Part shown: positions 7,825 to 14,187 of the stretch, piece after piece
Position numbering within the stretch: position 1 is the first letter of the stretch
How the letters are laid out: each line of letters opens with the position of its first letter
DNA from: DASXRC01 sp036506795
GTDB taxonomy: Bacteria; Actinomycetota; Actinomycetes; Mycobacteriales; Micromonosporaceae
Assembly: GCA_036506795.1 (NCBI GenBank)
Contig: DASXRC010000169.1
Location: 1 to 32,474 of the forward strand
DNA length: 32,474 nucleotides
Direction of reading: 5' to 3'
Translations under genes and position numbers: made by a program
Notes under the pieces: model-generated
Databases searched by the model: none
Told to the model about the DNA's origin: nothing
Seen by the model: only the letters and a program-made list of their open reading frames with translations

Positions 7825-9300
7825 CTACTTCAACGTGACGGCGACTTGGTCGAGGCCGCGGTTCAGCGTGCGGTAGCCGTCGGCGCTCAGCTTGCCTTCC
7901 TTGTACAAGCTGGTCAGCTTGTCGCGCAGTGCCTTGAGTTTCTTCGCTTCGTCGTCCGGGTTGTCGTTGGCGATCGCCTTGGCGAGGTCGTCGACCATGT
8001 GGTTCAGATCCCGTGCCGTATCCCCGTTGAGGTTCCCGGCGTTGACCTGCTGCTGGATGGTGACGCGCAGGGCAACGATTGGATCGGTCGCCGGTGGTGG
8101 CGTGGTCCGGGTACGGGTTGGCGCCGCACCGGTAGTCGCTGGCGCAGCGGAAGGCGTCGCAGCCGGTGACGCGCTGGCGTCGGGTGAGGCGATTGTGCCC
8201 AGTGACGTGGTCGCCACGTCGGGATTGGTGGGGGTGGCCGGCGCGTTGGCCGTTGTCTCGGTGGGCGATTTCAGGGCGAGCAGCACCAGGATCATCATTG
8301 TCAGCAGCGCGGCTGCCAGCGCGGCTCCGGCGGCCGGTTGCCGCCATCGCCGAGGTGTGCGCAGCTTCGCCGTTGGCATCTCCGCCGTGCGCGCGGTATC
8401 CGTTGGCGGCGCCGAGGCTACCGGCTGGGGGACGGCCGACCGGCGGATAGTCGACGGGGCGGCATCCATTGTCACGCGTTCTGCGATCGCTGCAATCCGG
8501 GCCCGGACGGCGGCGGCGTGGGGCGGCCGCTGATCGGGCGCCTTGGCCAGCAGCTCGCCGACAAGGGCATCCACCTCAGGCGGTATCTCGGGGCGCCGGT
8601 CGCGCAACGGCTCTGGTGTCTTGTGGACATGCTGATGCACCACGCTGAGCGGGCCGCCGGAACAGAATGGCGGATTACCGGCGAGCATCGCGTACAAGGT
8701 GCAGCCCAATGCGTACAGGTCGGTGCGGTCATCGACCCGGTCCCCGGTGATCTGCTCGGGTGCCATGTACATCGGGCTGCCCATCGCATCCGCCGTGGCG
8801 GTCAGTTTGGCTTGCCCGGCCATATCTAACAGTCGAACGACCCCGAAGTCGCAGATCTTCACGACGCCGGATGGGGTGAGGATCAGGTTGGTCGGCTTGA
8901 TGTCGCGGTGGATGATGCCGGCGCGGTGGGCGGCGTCGAGGCCATCGCACGTCTGCGACGCGACCGCGAGGGCGTCGACCAGCGGCAGCGGACCGTCGTC
9001 CAGCAGCGTCTCGACGGTGGGACCGTCCACCAGCTCCATGACCAGGAACGGATTGCCGTCCTGAACGCCGTAGTCGTACACCGAGACAACGTTCGGGTGG
9101 GACAGTCGCGCCACGGCGCGAGCCTCCCGTTGGAACCGTTCGAGCGCCGCCGGTTGGCTCGGTCCCTCCCCGGTCAGCTCCTTGATCGCGACCGGCCGGT
9201 CGAGCCGCAGGTCGCGACCGCGCCAAACGGCGGCCATCCCTCCGCTGCCGAGAAGTCGTTCGGCTTGGTATCGACCATGCAGGAGCCGCTGGGCGGTCAT
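7825..9300 (-). CDS. Transmembrane serine/threonine protein kinase (PknB-like) with a helical extracytoplasmic domain
   Basis: 491 residues. The Hanks-type kinase domain covers about 11-275: glycine-rich loop GSGGMAAVW (18-26), catalytic Lys40 in VAIKEL, HRDIKPTN (131-138), DFG (151-153) and APEQ (180-183), so it looks active. A Thr/Pro-rich juxtamembrane stretch leads to one transmembrane helix (about 323-343). Outside is a Thr/Pro/Ala linker and a final 80-residue Lys/Asp-rich helical domain (LRVTIQQQVNAGNLNGDTARDL... to the end) with two similar helix-turn units, rather than PASTA repeats. That domain is probably the sensor. The start at MTAQRLLHGRY fits the family; upstream codons do not. 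No substrate gene is adjacent. Confidence 0.93.
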   Translation of the reverse strand: MTAQRLLHGRYQAERLLGSGGMAAVWRGRDLRLDRPVAIKELTGEGPSQPAALERFQREARAVARLSHPNVVSVYDYGVQDGNPFLVMELVDGPTVETLLDDGPLPLVDALAVASQTCDGLDAAHRAGIIHRDIKPTNLILTPSGVVKICDFGVVRLLDMAGQAKLTATADAMGSPMYMAPEQITGDRVDDRTDLYALGCTLYAMLAGNPPFCSGGPLSVVHQHVHKTPEPLRDRRPEIPPEVDALVGELLAKAPDQRPPHAAAVRARIAAIAERVTMDAAPSTIRRSAVPQPVASAPPTDTARTAEMPTAKLRTPRRWRQPAAGAALAAALLTMMILVLLALKSPTETTANAPATPTNPDVATTSLGTIASPDASASPAATPSAAPATTGAAPTRTRTTPPPATDPIVALRVTIQQQVNAGNLNGDTARDLNHMVDDLAKAIANDNPDDEAKKLKALRDKLTSLYKEGKLSADGYRTLNRGLDQVAVTLK

Positions 9301-9586
9301 GCCGACTAGCGCCCGATTCGACCGCGGTCTTGGCGGCAAGCCAGCGGCTCGCCCTGCTCCGTTCCTCGGGTCGGTGCCGAATCGGCGCCCGGCCAGCACG
9401 CGGCTGCTGCCAACGGCCCTCCTCACCATCTACGACGGATGATTCCACGCCGCACCGCGATACCCCAGCGACCCGTCGCAGCATCGATCCCGACCGACAC
9501 CGTCCGGGCGCCGCCCCGGGGCTACCCCGACCACCAGAGGACCAAACTTGGGGCCGTTGCGGTCGCCCTACCAAGCCCGAGTGGTG
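9301..9586. other. Intergenic stretch without recognisable gene
   Basis: The 286 bp between the kinase start and the arsR stop hold no ORF with a recognisable product and no clear promoter consensus. It must contain the kinase promoter. A GC-rich CGCCGCCCCGGGGC stretch may form a small hairpin, but I do not call it a terminator. Confidence 0.5.
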
Positions 9587-9976
9587 CTAAGACGCGTTCG
9601 CGGCGGAGAGCATGGATGTGTCGAGCGTCGATGTGTCGAGTAGTTGCGACAGCGGGGCGAGTGCCGACGGGATGATCCAGTAGTAGACCCAGGTTCCTCG
9701 GCGTTCGCAGTCGATCAGCCCGGCCTCGCGGAGCACTCTGAGGTGGTGCGAGATGGTCGGCCCGGTGACCTCGAACGCATCGGTAAGGTCGCACACGCAC
9801 ACCTCGTCGTCGGCCCGGGCGGCGATGAGCGAGAGCAGGCGAAGCCGGGTCGGATCGCCGAGGGCCTTGAAGCCCTTGGCCAGGCCAATGGCGTCGGATT
9901 CGGTTAGCGCCTCGTCCACGATGGGCGCGCAGCAGGTGCCTGCGGTGACGTCCGTGATAGAAAGTTGTTTAGGCAC
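9587..9976 (-). CDS. arsR: ArsR-family arsenic-responsive repressor
   Basis: 129-residue winged-helix metalloregulator. The core is KGFKALGDPTRLRLLSLI, then EVCVCDLTDAFEVTGPTISHHLRVLREAGLI. The Cys60-x-Cys62 pair in the DNA-recognition region is the classical As(III)/Sb(III) site of ArsR; an additional CC pair (15-16) lies in the N-terminal arm and Cys90 in CERRG, which could complete a three-thiolate site. The start is GTG (MPKQLSITDV), with no clear Shine-Dalgarno. It is divergent from arsM, and two CTGTC-N2-GACAG sites lie between them, so it probably represses both genes until arsenite binds. Confidence 0.9.
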   Translation of the reverse strand: MPKQLSITDVTAGTCCAPIVDEALTESDAIGLAKGFKALGDPTRLRLLSLIAARADDEVCVCDLTDAFEVTGPTISHHLRVLREAGLIDCERRGTWVYYWIIPSALAPLSQLLDTSTLDTSMLSAANAS

Positions 9977-9985
9977 CCATCTAGC

Positions 9986-10027
9986 TTGACAACTGTCGAG
10001 ACAGCGTGCAAGTGTCTGTCTAGACAG
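9986..10027. promoter_or_regulatory. Twin ArsR operators and -35 box between arsR and arsM
   Basis: Two 12-bp near-identical palindromes, CTGTCGAGACAG (9993-10004) and the fully symmetric CTGTCTAGACAG (10016-10027), are centred 23 bp apart, about two helical turns. TTGACA (9986-9991), a perfect -35 box reading toward arsM, abuts the first; a matching -10 is not obvious. This is where the adjacent ArsR should bind. Confidence 0.6.
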
Positions 10028-10056
10028 CTATCAAAACAAATGCGAGGAGGACTGCC

Positions 10057-10854
10057 ATGGCCCGGGACGAGCTTGGCCAGGAGCCGACGGTCACACGCGA
10101 CCAGGTGCGAAAGCGGTACGCCGCGGCGGCGATCAACGTATTGGAGGGCACGGCGAGCGGCGGCTGTTGTGGCCCGGCGGCCGACGGCTGCTGTGGTCCG
10201 ACCGCCGCTGTGGCCGAGGAGGGGTTCGGGTCGACCCTGTACGCAGCCGCCGACCGGGCCGGGCTGCCCGCCGCTGCGGTGGAGGCGAGTCTGGGTTGTG
10301 GGAACCCGCTCATGGTGGCCGACCTCAACCCGGGCGAGACCGTGCTGGACCTGGGGTCCGGCGGCGGTATCGATGTGCTGCTGTCGGCGCGGCGGGTCGG
10401 CCCGACCGGGAAGGCGTACGGGCTGGACATGACGGACGAGATGCTCGACCTCGCCCGGCGTAACGCGGCCGAGGCGGGCGCCACGAACGTCGAGTTCCTG
10501 CGTGGGCACATCGAGGACATTCCGCTGCCCGCCGACAGCGTCGATGTGGTGATCTCGAACTGTGTGATCAACCTGTCGACGGACAAGCCGGCGGTGTTCG
10601 CCTCGACGCACCGGATCCTCCGGCCCGGCGGCCGCGTTGGAGTCACGGACGTGGTGGCGGAGAACCACCTCAGCCCGGAGGAGCGCGCCGAGCGCGGCGG
10701 CTGGGTCGGGTGCGTCGCCGGGGCGTTGTCATTCGTCGAGTACGAGCGGGGGTTGGCCGACGCGGGGTTCGTGGATATCGAGATCACGCCAACCCACGCG
10801 GTCGCCGACGGCATGCATTCCGCCATCGTTCGGGCCCGTAAGCCGGCGGCCTAA
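10057..10854 (+). CDS. arsM: Arsenite S-adenosylmethionine methyltransferase
   Basis: 265-residue class I methyltransferase that converts As(III) to methylated arsenicals using SAM and thiols, in the cytoplasm. The SAM-binding motif is VLDLGSGGGID (96-106). The three conserved As(III)-binding cysteines of ArsM are present: Cys81 in SLGCGNP, Cys169 in ISNCVINL and Cys219 in GWVGCVAGA. Two additional N-terminal pairs, GGCCGP (37-38) and DGCCGP (45-46), are common in bacterial ArsM and may take part in metal capture. A strong GAGGAGG lies upstream of the ATG. It is divergent from arsR and shares its operators. Products would include volatile or exportable methylarsenicals, notable because no As efflux gene is nearby. 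Confidence 0.95.
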   Translation: MARDELGQEPTVTRDQVRKRYAAAAINVLEGTASGGCCGPAADGCCGPTAAVAEEGFGSTLYAAADRAGLPAAAVEASLGCGNPLMVADLNPGETVLDLGSGGGIDVLLSARRVGPTGKAYGLDMTDEMLDLARRNAAEAGATNVEFLRGHIEDIPLPADSVDVVISNCVINLSTDKPAVFASTHRILRPGGRVGVTDVVAENHLSPEERAERGGWVGCVAGALSFVEYERGLADAGFVDIEITPTHAVADGMHSAIVRARKPAA

Positions 10855-10903
10855 CCAGCTGGCGCCTCCGCTGGCGCGCGTCGGGCGATATCAGGCGGTT
10901 CGA

Positions 10904-11569
10904 TCAGCGCGCAGCCACCCCGACGTCCAGCTGCCCGAGCAGCCGCCGTACCCGACGCTCGATCTCATCGCGAACCGGGCGGACGTTGTCGACGGTCATG
11001 CCGGCCGGGTCGTCGAGGATCCAGTCCTCGTACCGCTTGCCGGGAAAGATCGGGCAGGCATCCCCGCAGCCCATGGTGACCACCACGTCGGCGGCCCTAA
11101 CCACCTCGTCGGTCCACGGCTTGGGGTACTCCGCCGAGATGTCGATGCCGCGTTCGCGCATGGCCTCGATGGCGGCCGGGTTGATTTCGAGGCCCGGTTC
11201 GGATCCACCCGACCATGCCAGGGCGCGGTCCCCGGCAAGATGCTGGAAGAAGCCCAACGCCATCTGGCTGCGGCCGGCGTTGTGCACGCACAGGAACAGC
11301 ACCGTGGGTCGGCCGTCATGGCTGAGCCCCTCGACCTTCGCGAGGGCGGTCAGCTGTTGCCGGGCGAAGCGTTCTGCCAGCAGCGGAAGGAAGTGAGGCA
11401 CGCTGGACCTGACGGCGAACTGGTCGTAACTGGTATGCAGGAACCGCTCGATCGTCTCCGGCCCGAACACGCCGGCGAACTCCTCCGCCAACCGGGCGGC
11501 GGCGGTACGCAACGCGAGTTGTTGATCGACCGACAGGTCGTCGCGGTGGTCGGCAGCGATGTCGGTCAT
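10904..11569 (-). CDS. arsC: Arsenate reductase, low-MW phosphatase type with N-terminal three-helix domain
   Basis: 221 residues. Residues 1-80 are an all-helical domain (LALRTAAARLAEEFAGVFGPETIERFLHTSY...) seen ahead of actinobacterial arsenate reductases. The LMW-PTPase-like ArsC domain follows: P-loop CVHNAGRS (Cys94 to Arg100, CX5R), two more cysteines in TMGCGDACP (Cys168, Cys172), and the catalytic acid in WILDDPAG. In this group As(V) is reduced to As(III) with thioredoxin or mycothiol; which applies cannot be read here. The start overlaps the upstream fusion gene's stop by ATGA, so the two are coupled. As(III) produced is the substrate of the neighbouring ArsM. Confidence 0.9.
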   Translation of the reverse strand: MTDIAADHRDDLSVDQQLALRTAAARLAEEFAGVFGPETIERFLHTSYDQFAVRSSVPHFLPLLAERFARQQLTALAKVEGLSHDGRPTVLFLCVHNAGRSQMALGFFQHLAGDRALAWSGGSEPGLEINPAAIEAMRERGIDISAEYPKPWTDEVVRAADVVVTMGCGDACPIFPGKRYEDWILDDPAGMTVDNVRPVRDEIERRVRRLLGQLDVGVAAR

Positions 11570-12246
11570 GAGGAGCCTCCGCTCAGGACGGGCACGAATC
11601 GATCCATGCGGTCAGAGATTTCCGCGTAGGCGGCTTCGAACGCCGCGTCGGTATCGACGCGGGCAGGGTCGGGTATCGACCAGTGCAGCCATTGGCCGGC
11701 GGTGGTGAGATGCTCGTGCGCGGTGTCGCACACCGAGACGACCAGGTCGTCCGGGCGGACGACATCGGCGATGTGCACCGGGCGGGCGGGACCGAGACGG
11801 AGCCGGTGCCGTCGGCCGACGGTGACCGCTCTCGGATGGATGCGCTCGGCGGGTTCCGTTCCGGCCGACGTCGCCTCGACCGGGGACCGGGCAGCAAGCA
11901 ACGCCGCGGCCAGTTGGGACCGGGCCGAGTTGTGCGTGCAGACGAACACCACCCGGGCCGGTGGCACCAGGCGGGGGTTCACCAGACCGGTGGCTGCCTC
12001 CGACACGAGATGTAGGTAGCTTCGGCGACGGTCACCTTCTGAGCGGCTGCGTCTGATCAGCCCGGCGGCTTCCAGCACGCCGAGATGGTGCGCCACGAGA
12101 TTCGTCGGCACATCGAGCAGACGTGCGATCTCGCCCGGCGACGCGTCGCTGACCGCAAGACGGTCGACGATTGCGAGCCGGGCCGGATCACCGAGCGCGG
12201 CGTGAACCCGAGCCCGCGACTCGAGGTCAGATAGCTCAGCAGGCAT
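11566..12246 (-). CDS. ArsR-ArsC fusion: winged-helix domain joined to an arsenate-reductase-like phosphatase domain
   Basis: 226 residues. The N-terminal 90 form an ArsR-type winged helix (VHAALGDPARLAIVDRL..., ARLLDVPTNLVAHHLGVLEAAGLIRRSR). It lacks the ELCVC metal motif of the separate ArsR and has no cysteine. The C-terminal 130 are a LMW-phosphatase/ArsC fold: FVCTHNSARSQLAAALL (Cys103, Arg109), Cys173 in SVCDTAHE and Asp193 in WSIPDPARVD. Such fusions are known in actinobacteria. One polypeptide may sense arsenate or its reduction and regulate its own operon. It is followed, with ATGA overlap, by the stand-alone arsC. The start is preceded by a leaderless-type promoter. Confidence 0.85.
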   Translation of the reverse strand: MPAELSDLESRARVHAALGDPARLAIVDRLAVSDASPGEIARLLDVPTNLVAHHLGVLEAAGLIRRSRSEGDRRRSYLHLVSEAATGLVNPRLVPPARVVFVCTHNSARSQLAAALLAARSPVEATSAGTEPAERIHPRAVTVGRRHRLRLGPARPVHIADVVRPDDLVVSVCDTAHEHLTTAGQWLHWSIPDPARVDTDAAFEAAYAEISDRMDRFVPVLSGGSS

Positions 12247-12282
12247 TGAGTCAATAATTCATCAACCATATAACGCCGTCAA
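12247..12282 (-). promoter_or_regulatory. Leaderless promoter of the arsR-arsC fusion operon
   Basis: On the minus strand TTGACG (12277-12282), a 17-bp spacer, AATTAT (12254-12259) and 7 nt to the ATG make a good sigma-70-type promoter whose transcript would start at or next to the initiation codon. The AT-rich stretch also contains ATTGACTCAAT, an 11-bp palindrome touching the start, a possible operator for the fusion protein or ArsR. Confidence 0.5.
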
Positions 12283-12295
12283 CTCGGATGGCGGC

Positions 12296-12430
12296 TCACG
12301 CCCGGCCGACGTCGACGGCGTTAGCCCACCAGAACGTCGTGGCGATGATGGCGTAGAGGGCGATCAGCGTCACGCCCTCCAGCCACGTCGACTCCCCATC
12401 GATCACGGTGAACGCGACCGCTATGCACGA
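12296..12430 (-). pseudogene. 3' remnant of a Ca2+/H+ antiporter (CaCA/Cax family)
   Basis: Read on the minus strand, this frame gives AVAFTVIDGESTWLEGVTLI and then LYAIIATTFWWA, ending at a normal stop. DGxSxWLEGxxLLxxYxIIxxxF is the C-terminal end of Cax-type calcium/proton antiporters. Only about 40 codons remain; an in-frame stop (TGA near 12431) precedes them and no upstream antiporter sequence is seen. I treat it as a decayed gene. In the same frame just beyond that stop is an open stretch ending EFAIILAWLFAFSAGPT, hydrophobic but unidentified. Confidence 0.55.
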
Positions 12431-12802
12431 TCACGTCGGACCTGCTGAGAATGCGAACAGCCACGCGAGGATGATCGCAAACTCCGGCCAGGCCAGCAGC
12501 TCGACGAGGGCCCGATCCGCCAGGCGCACGCCGGTCGTGAGTCGGCGATGAGAGAATGCTGATGGCCGCCCGGGCACCGGTCGCGGCGTGAAGCGGTACC
12601 GGTCGACCAGATCGCACAACCACCAGACTCAGCCCAGTGGACAGGCGGTACGTCTTTCGCACGCTCGATGGACGCGTCGGGCACCGACGGGCGCCAGAAA
12701 CCCCGGCGAGATCGCGTGGCTCGGCGTCGGCGTCGTGGGCGCCGCCACGTTTCGACGACCCATCGGCGGGAACGCCGATTCTCGGACATTAGGGAGCTGA
12801 TC
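12431..12802. other. Gene-poor stretch between the antiporter remnant and the DUF5335 gene
   Basis: About 370 bp with no ORF I can defend. On the minus strand a 62-codon frame (12431-12619) reads RYRFTPRPVPGRPSAF and later ADRALVELLAWPEFAIILAW, a plausible membrane-protein fragment that I cannot name. The region looks like decayed sequence plus the promoter of the downstream plus-strand gene. Confidence 0.4.
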
Positions 12803-13168
12803 ATGACCGATACTCAGGGAATTGATCGCGACGCCTGGCCGACGTTCTTCGACGGCCTGACCCAAGACCAGGAAGGCACGCTGATCACGATTGAGATCGT
12901 GGACCAAACCATCGGCGACCAGTTCGAAGTCGAACGCAAGCCGTTCTTGGCGTCGACCTACGACCCGAGGGATGACGTCGTGGTCGTCACCGTGGATCTG
13001 AGTGGCGACAACCCGCCGACCGTCCTGCGGCATCTGATCACCCAGCCGACAGAGGTGGACCTGAGCGCGCCGGCGCCGGGCCTGACCTCAGTCCGGGTCC
13101 TTACCGCCGACGGCCCGGCCAATCTGCTGCATTTCGTCCCGAGGCGGGCGCTGCCCGAGTCGGACTAA
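12803..13168 (+). CDS. DUF5335 family protein
   Basis: 121 residues, soluble, starting MTDTQGIDRDAWPTFFDGLT and containing DQEGTLITIEIVD, ASTYDPRDDVVVVTVDLSG and LRHLITQPTEVDL. This matches the small DUF5335 family found in actinobacteria and some other soil bacteria; no biochemical role is known to me. The repeated beta-strand pattern and the lack of catalytic-looking clusters suggest a binding or structural protein. AGGGAG lies 6 nt upstream of the ATG, which fixes the start. Flanking sequence on both sides looks decayed, so it is probably a single-gene unit. Confidence 0.75.
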   Translation: MTDTQGIDRDAWPTFFDGLTQDQEGTLITIEIVDQTIGDQFEVERKPFLASTYDPRDDVVVVTVDLSGDNPPTVLRHLITQPTEVDLSAPAPGLTSVRVLTADGPANLLHFVPRRALPESD

Positions 13169-13274
13169 CTACGAAACACCCGCGCGAATCCCGAGCAGAC
13201 CTTCACCACGGAGTTCGTCAAGGCCGCAAGCCGACTGCGCGCGTGAGGCCTTGGCACGGAGATCGGCAGGAGCG

Positions 13275-13388
13275 CTACGGGACCTGCAGCGGCTCTTCAG
13301 GTTCCGTAGTACTCACCGCGATCTCGCCCACGTCGCTGCTCAAGGCGTAGAAGCCGAACGCGGGTTGGCCGTTGGCCCTGGTCGCGAT
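13275..13388 (-). pseudogene. C-terminal fragment resembling a SigJ/SigG-type ECF sigma factor or SnoaL-like domain
   Basis: The minus-strand frame reads IATRANGQPAFGFYALSSD then VGEIAVSTTEPEEPL and ends at a stop. xANGQPAxxxY is characteristic of the C-terminal SnoaL/NTF2-like domain of some ECF sigma factors (TIGR02960-type). Only 37 codons remain, its upstream end runs into the stop of the HxlR gene in another frame, and the typical following HVLTLR segment is missing. The identification rests on one motif. Confidence 0.35.
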
Positions 13389-14044
13389 CAGCCGAGCTGA
13401 GCCGATGCGGTCAGCGTCTGTAGCAGGTTCGTGACGCGGCCCTTCGCCTTTCGATCCCCCTCGATGCGCAGGTCACCGGACTCGATGGCGGCACCGACGG
13501 AACGCTGCCCGAAGCACACCGCGCGGAATGTGCCGGCATCGGTGGTGACGGTGGCGTCGGGCTCATCCGCCGTTCCGCGCCGGAACTCGGCGGAGCCGGT
13601 CGTGGTGTCCACAGTGAACGTGTCGGCGCGGATTCGGAGCTCGTACCGGCCGGCGACGCGGGCCGGGTCGACGTTCGCCTTGATGGCGAGCAGCAAGGAA
13701 TCCATACCCACGTCGGCGCCTTCCGGCAGCGGGGCACGGATTCCCCACTGACCGAGGTGAAGGACCACGGGCTCAAGCTCGCGGCCCCAGTCGGTCAGCT
13801 CATAGAGGCGTACGCGCGCGGGCGGGCCCAGGTCACGCTGGCGGATCACTCCGTGGCCAGCCAGTTCCCGCAGCCGCTGGCTGATCACATTCGGGCTGGC
13901 GCCGGCCAGGCCGGCGAGCAGGTCGTTGAACCGCTTCGGGCCGAGCAGCAGTTCGCGCACGATGAGCAGCGCCCACCGCTCACCGATGACGTCGAGGCTG
14001 CGGGCCACCCCGCATTGATCGCCATAGCTGCGAAGACCGGGCAT
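13388..14044 (-). CDS. HxlR-family regulator with C-terminal SCP2-like domain
   Basis: 218 residues. Residues 1-105 are a HxlR winged helix: CGVARSLDVIGERWALLIVRELLLGPKRFNDLLAGLAGASPNVIS...RLRELAGHGVIRQRD, with the conserved early Cys11 that is redox-active in some relatives. The second half (DSLLLAIKANVDPARVAGRYELRIRADTFTV... RAVCFGQRSVGAAIESGDLRIEGDRKAKGRVTNLLQTL) resembles a sterol-carrier-protein-2-like ligand-binding fold seen in many actinobacterial HxlR proteins. It is divergent from an NmrA-like gene, and two 17-bp inverted repeats cover that gene's promoter. A leaderless promoter precedes its ATG. Likely role: ligand- or redox-responsive repressor of the neighbour. Confidence 0.85.
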   Translation of the reverse strand: MPGLRSYGDQCGVARSLDVIGERWALLIVRELLLGPKRFNDLLAGLAGASPNVISQRLRELAGHGVIRQRDLGPPARVRLYELTDWGRELEPVVLHLGQWGIRAPLPEGADVGMDSLLLAIKANVDPARVAGRYELRIRADTFTVDTTTGSAEFRRGTADEPDATVTTDAGTFRAVCFGQRSVGAAIESGDLRIEGDRKAKGRVTNLLQTLTASAQLG

Positions 14045-14050
14045 GTATCA

Positions 14051-14078
14051 AACCTACCACTCTTTGGGTCCTGATCAA
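14051..14078 (-). promoter_or_regulatory. Leaderless promoter of the hxlR-like gene
   Basis: Minus-strand TTGATC (14073-14078), a 16-bp spacer and TAGGTT (14051-14056) are followed by exactly 6 nt and the ATG. No Shine-Dalgarno is present, so the mRNA should begin at or next to the start codon. Confidence 0.5.
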
Positions 14079-14088
14079 GGAGCATTGC

Positions 14089-14149
14089 TTGACCATAAGA
14101 AGCTTAGCTCCTAGGTTAGGAGTGTAGGCTCCACTCTTAGCTTAGGAGT
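14089..14149 (+). promoter_or_regulatory. Promoter with twin inverted-repeat operators for the NmrA-like gene
   Basis: TTGACC (14089-14094), 17 bp, then TAGGTT (14112-14117) form a good promoter. Overlapping the -10 is GCTCCTA-GGT-TAGGAGT (14107-14123); a second copy, ACTCTTA-GCT-TAGGAGT (14133-14149), is centred 26 bp downstream. Each has 6 of 7 arm positions symmetric and an identical right arm. They are the likely binding sites of the divergent HxlR protein, which would repress. Confidence 0.6.
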
Positions 14150-14187
14150 AAGGAAAGGCCATTCATCGGAAACAGGAGGAACCACCC

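Noticed and set aside
10855..10903. Terminator between arsM and arsC
   Set aside because: Only a 5-bp GCGCC/GGCGC stem with a poor loop is present; not distinguishable from random high-GC sequence.
12431..12619. 62-codon hydrophobic frame as a real gene
   Set aside because: No Shine-Dalgarno or recognised family, and it is joined in frame, through a stop, to the antiporter remnant; treated as probable decay.
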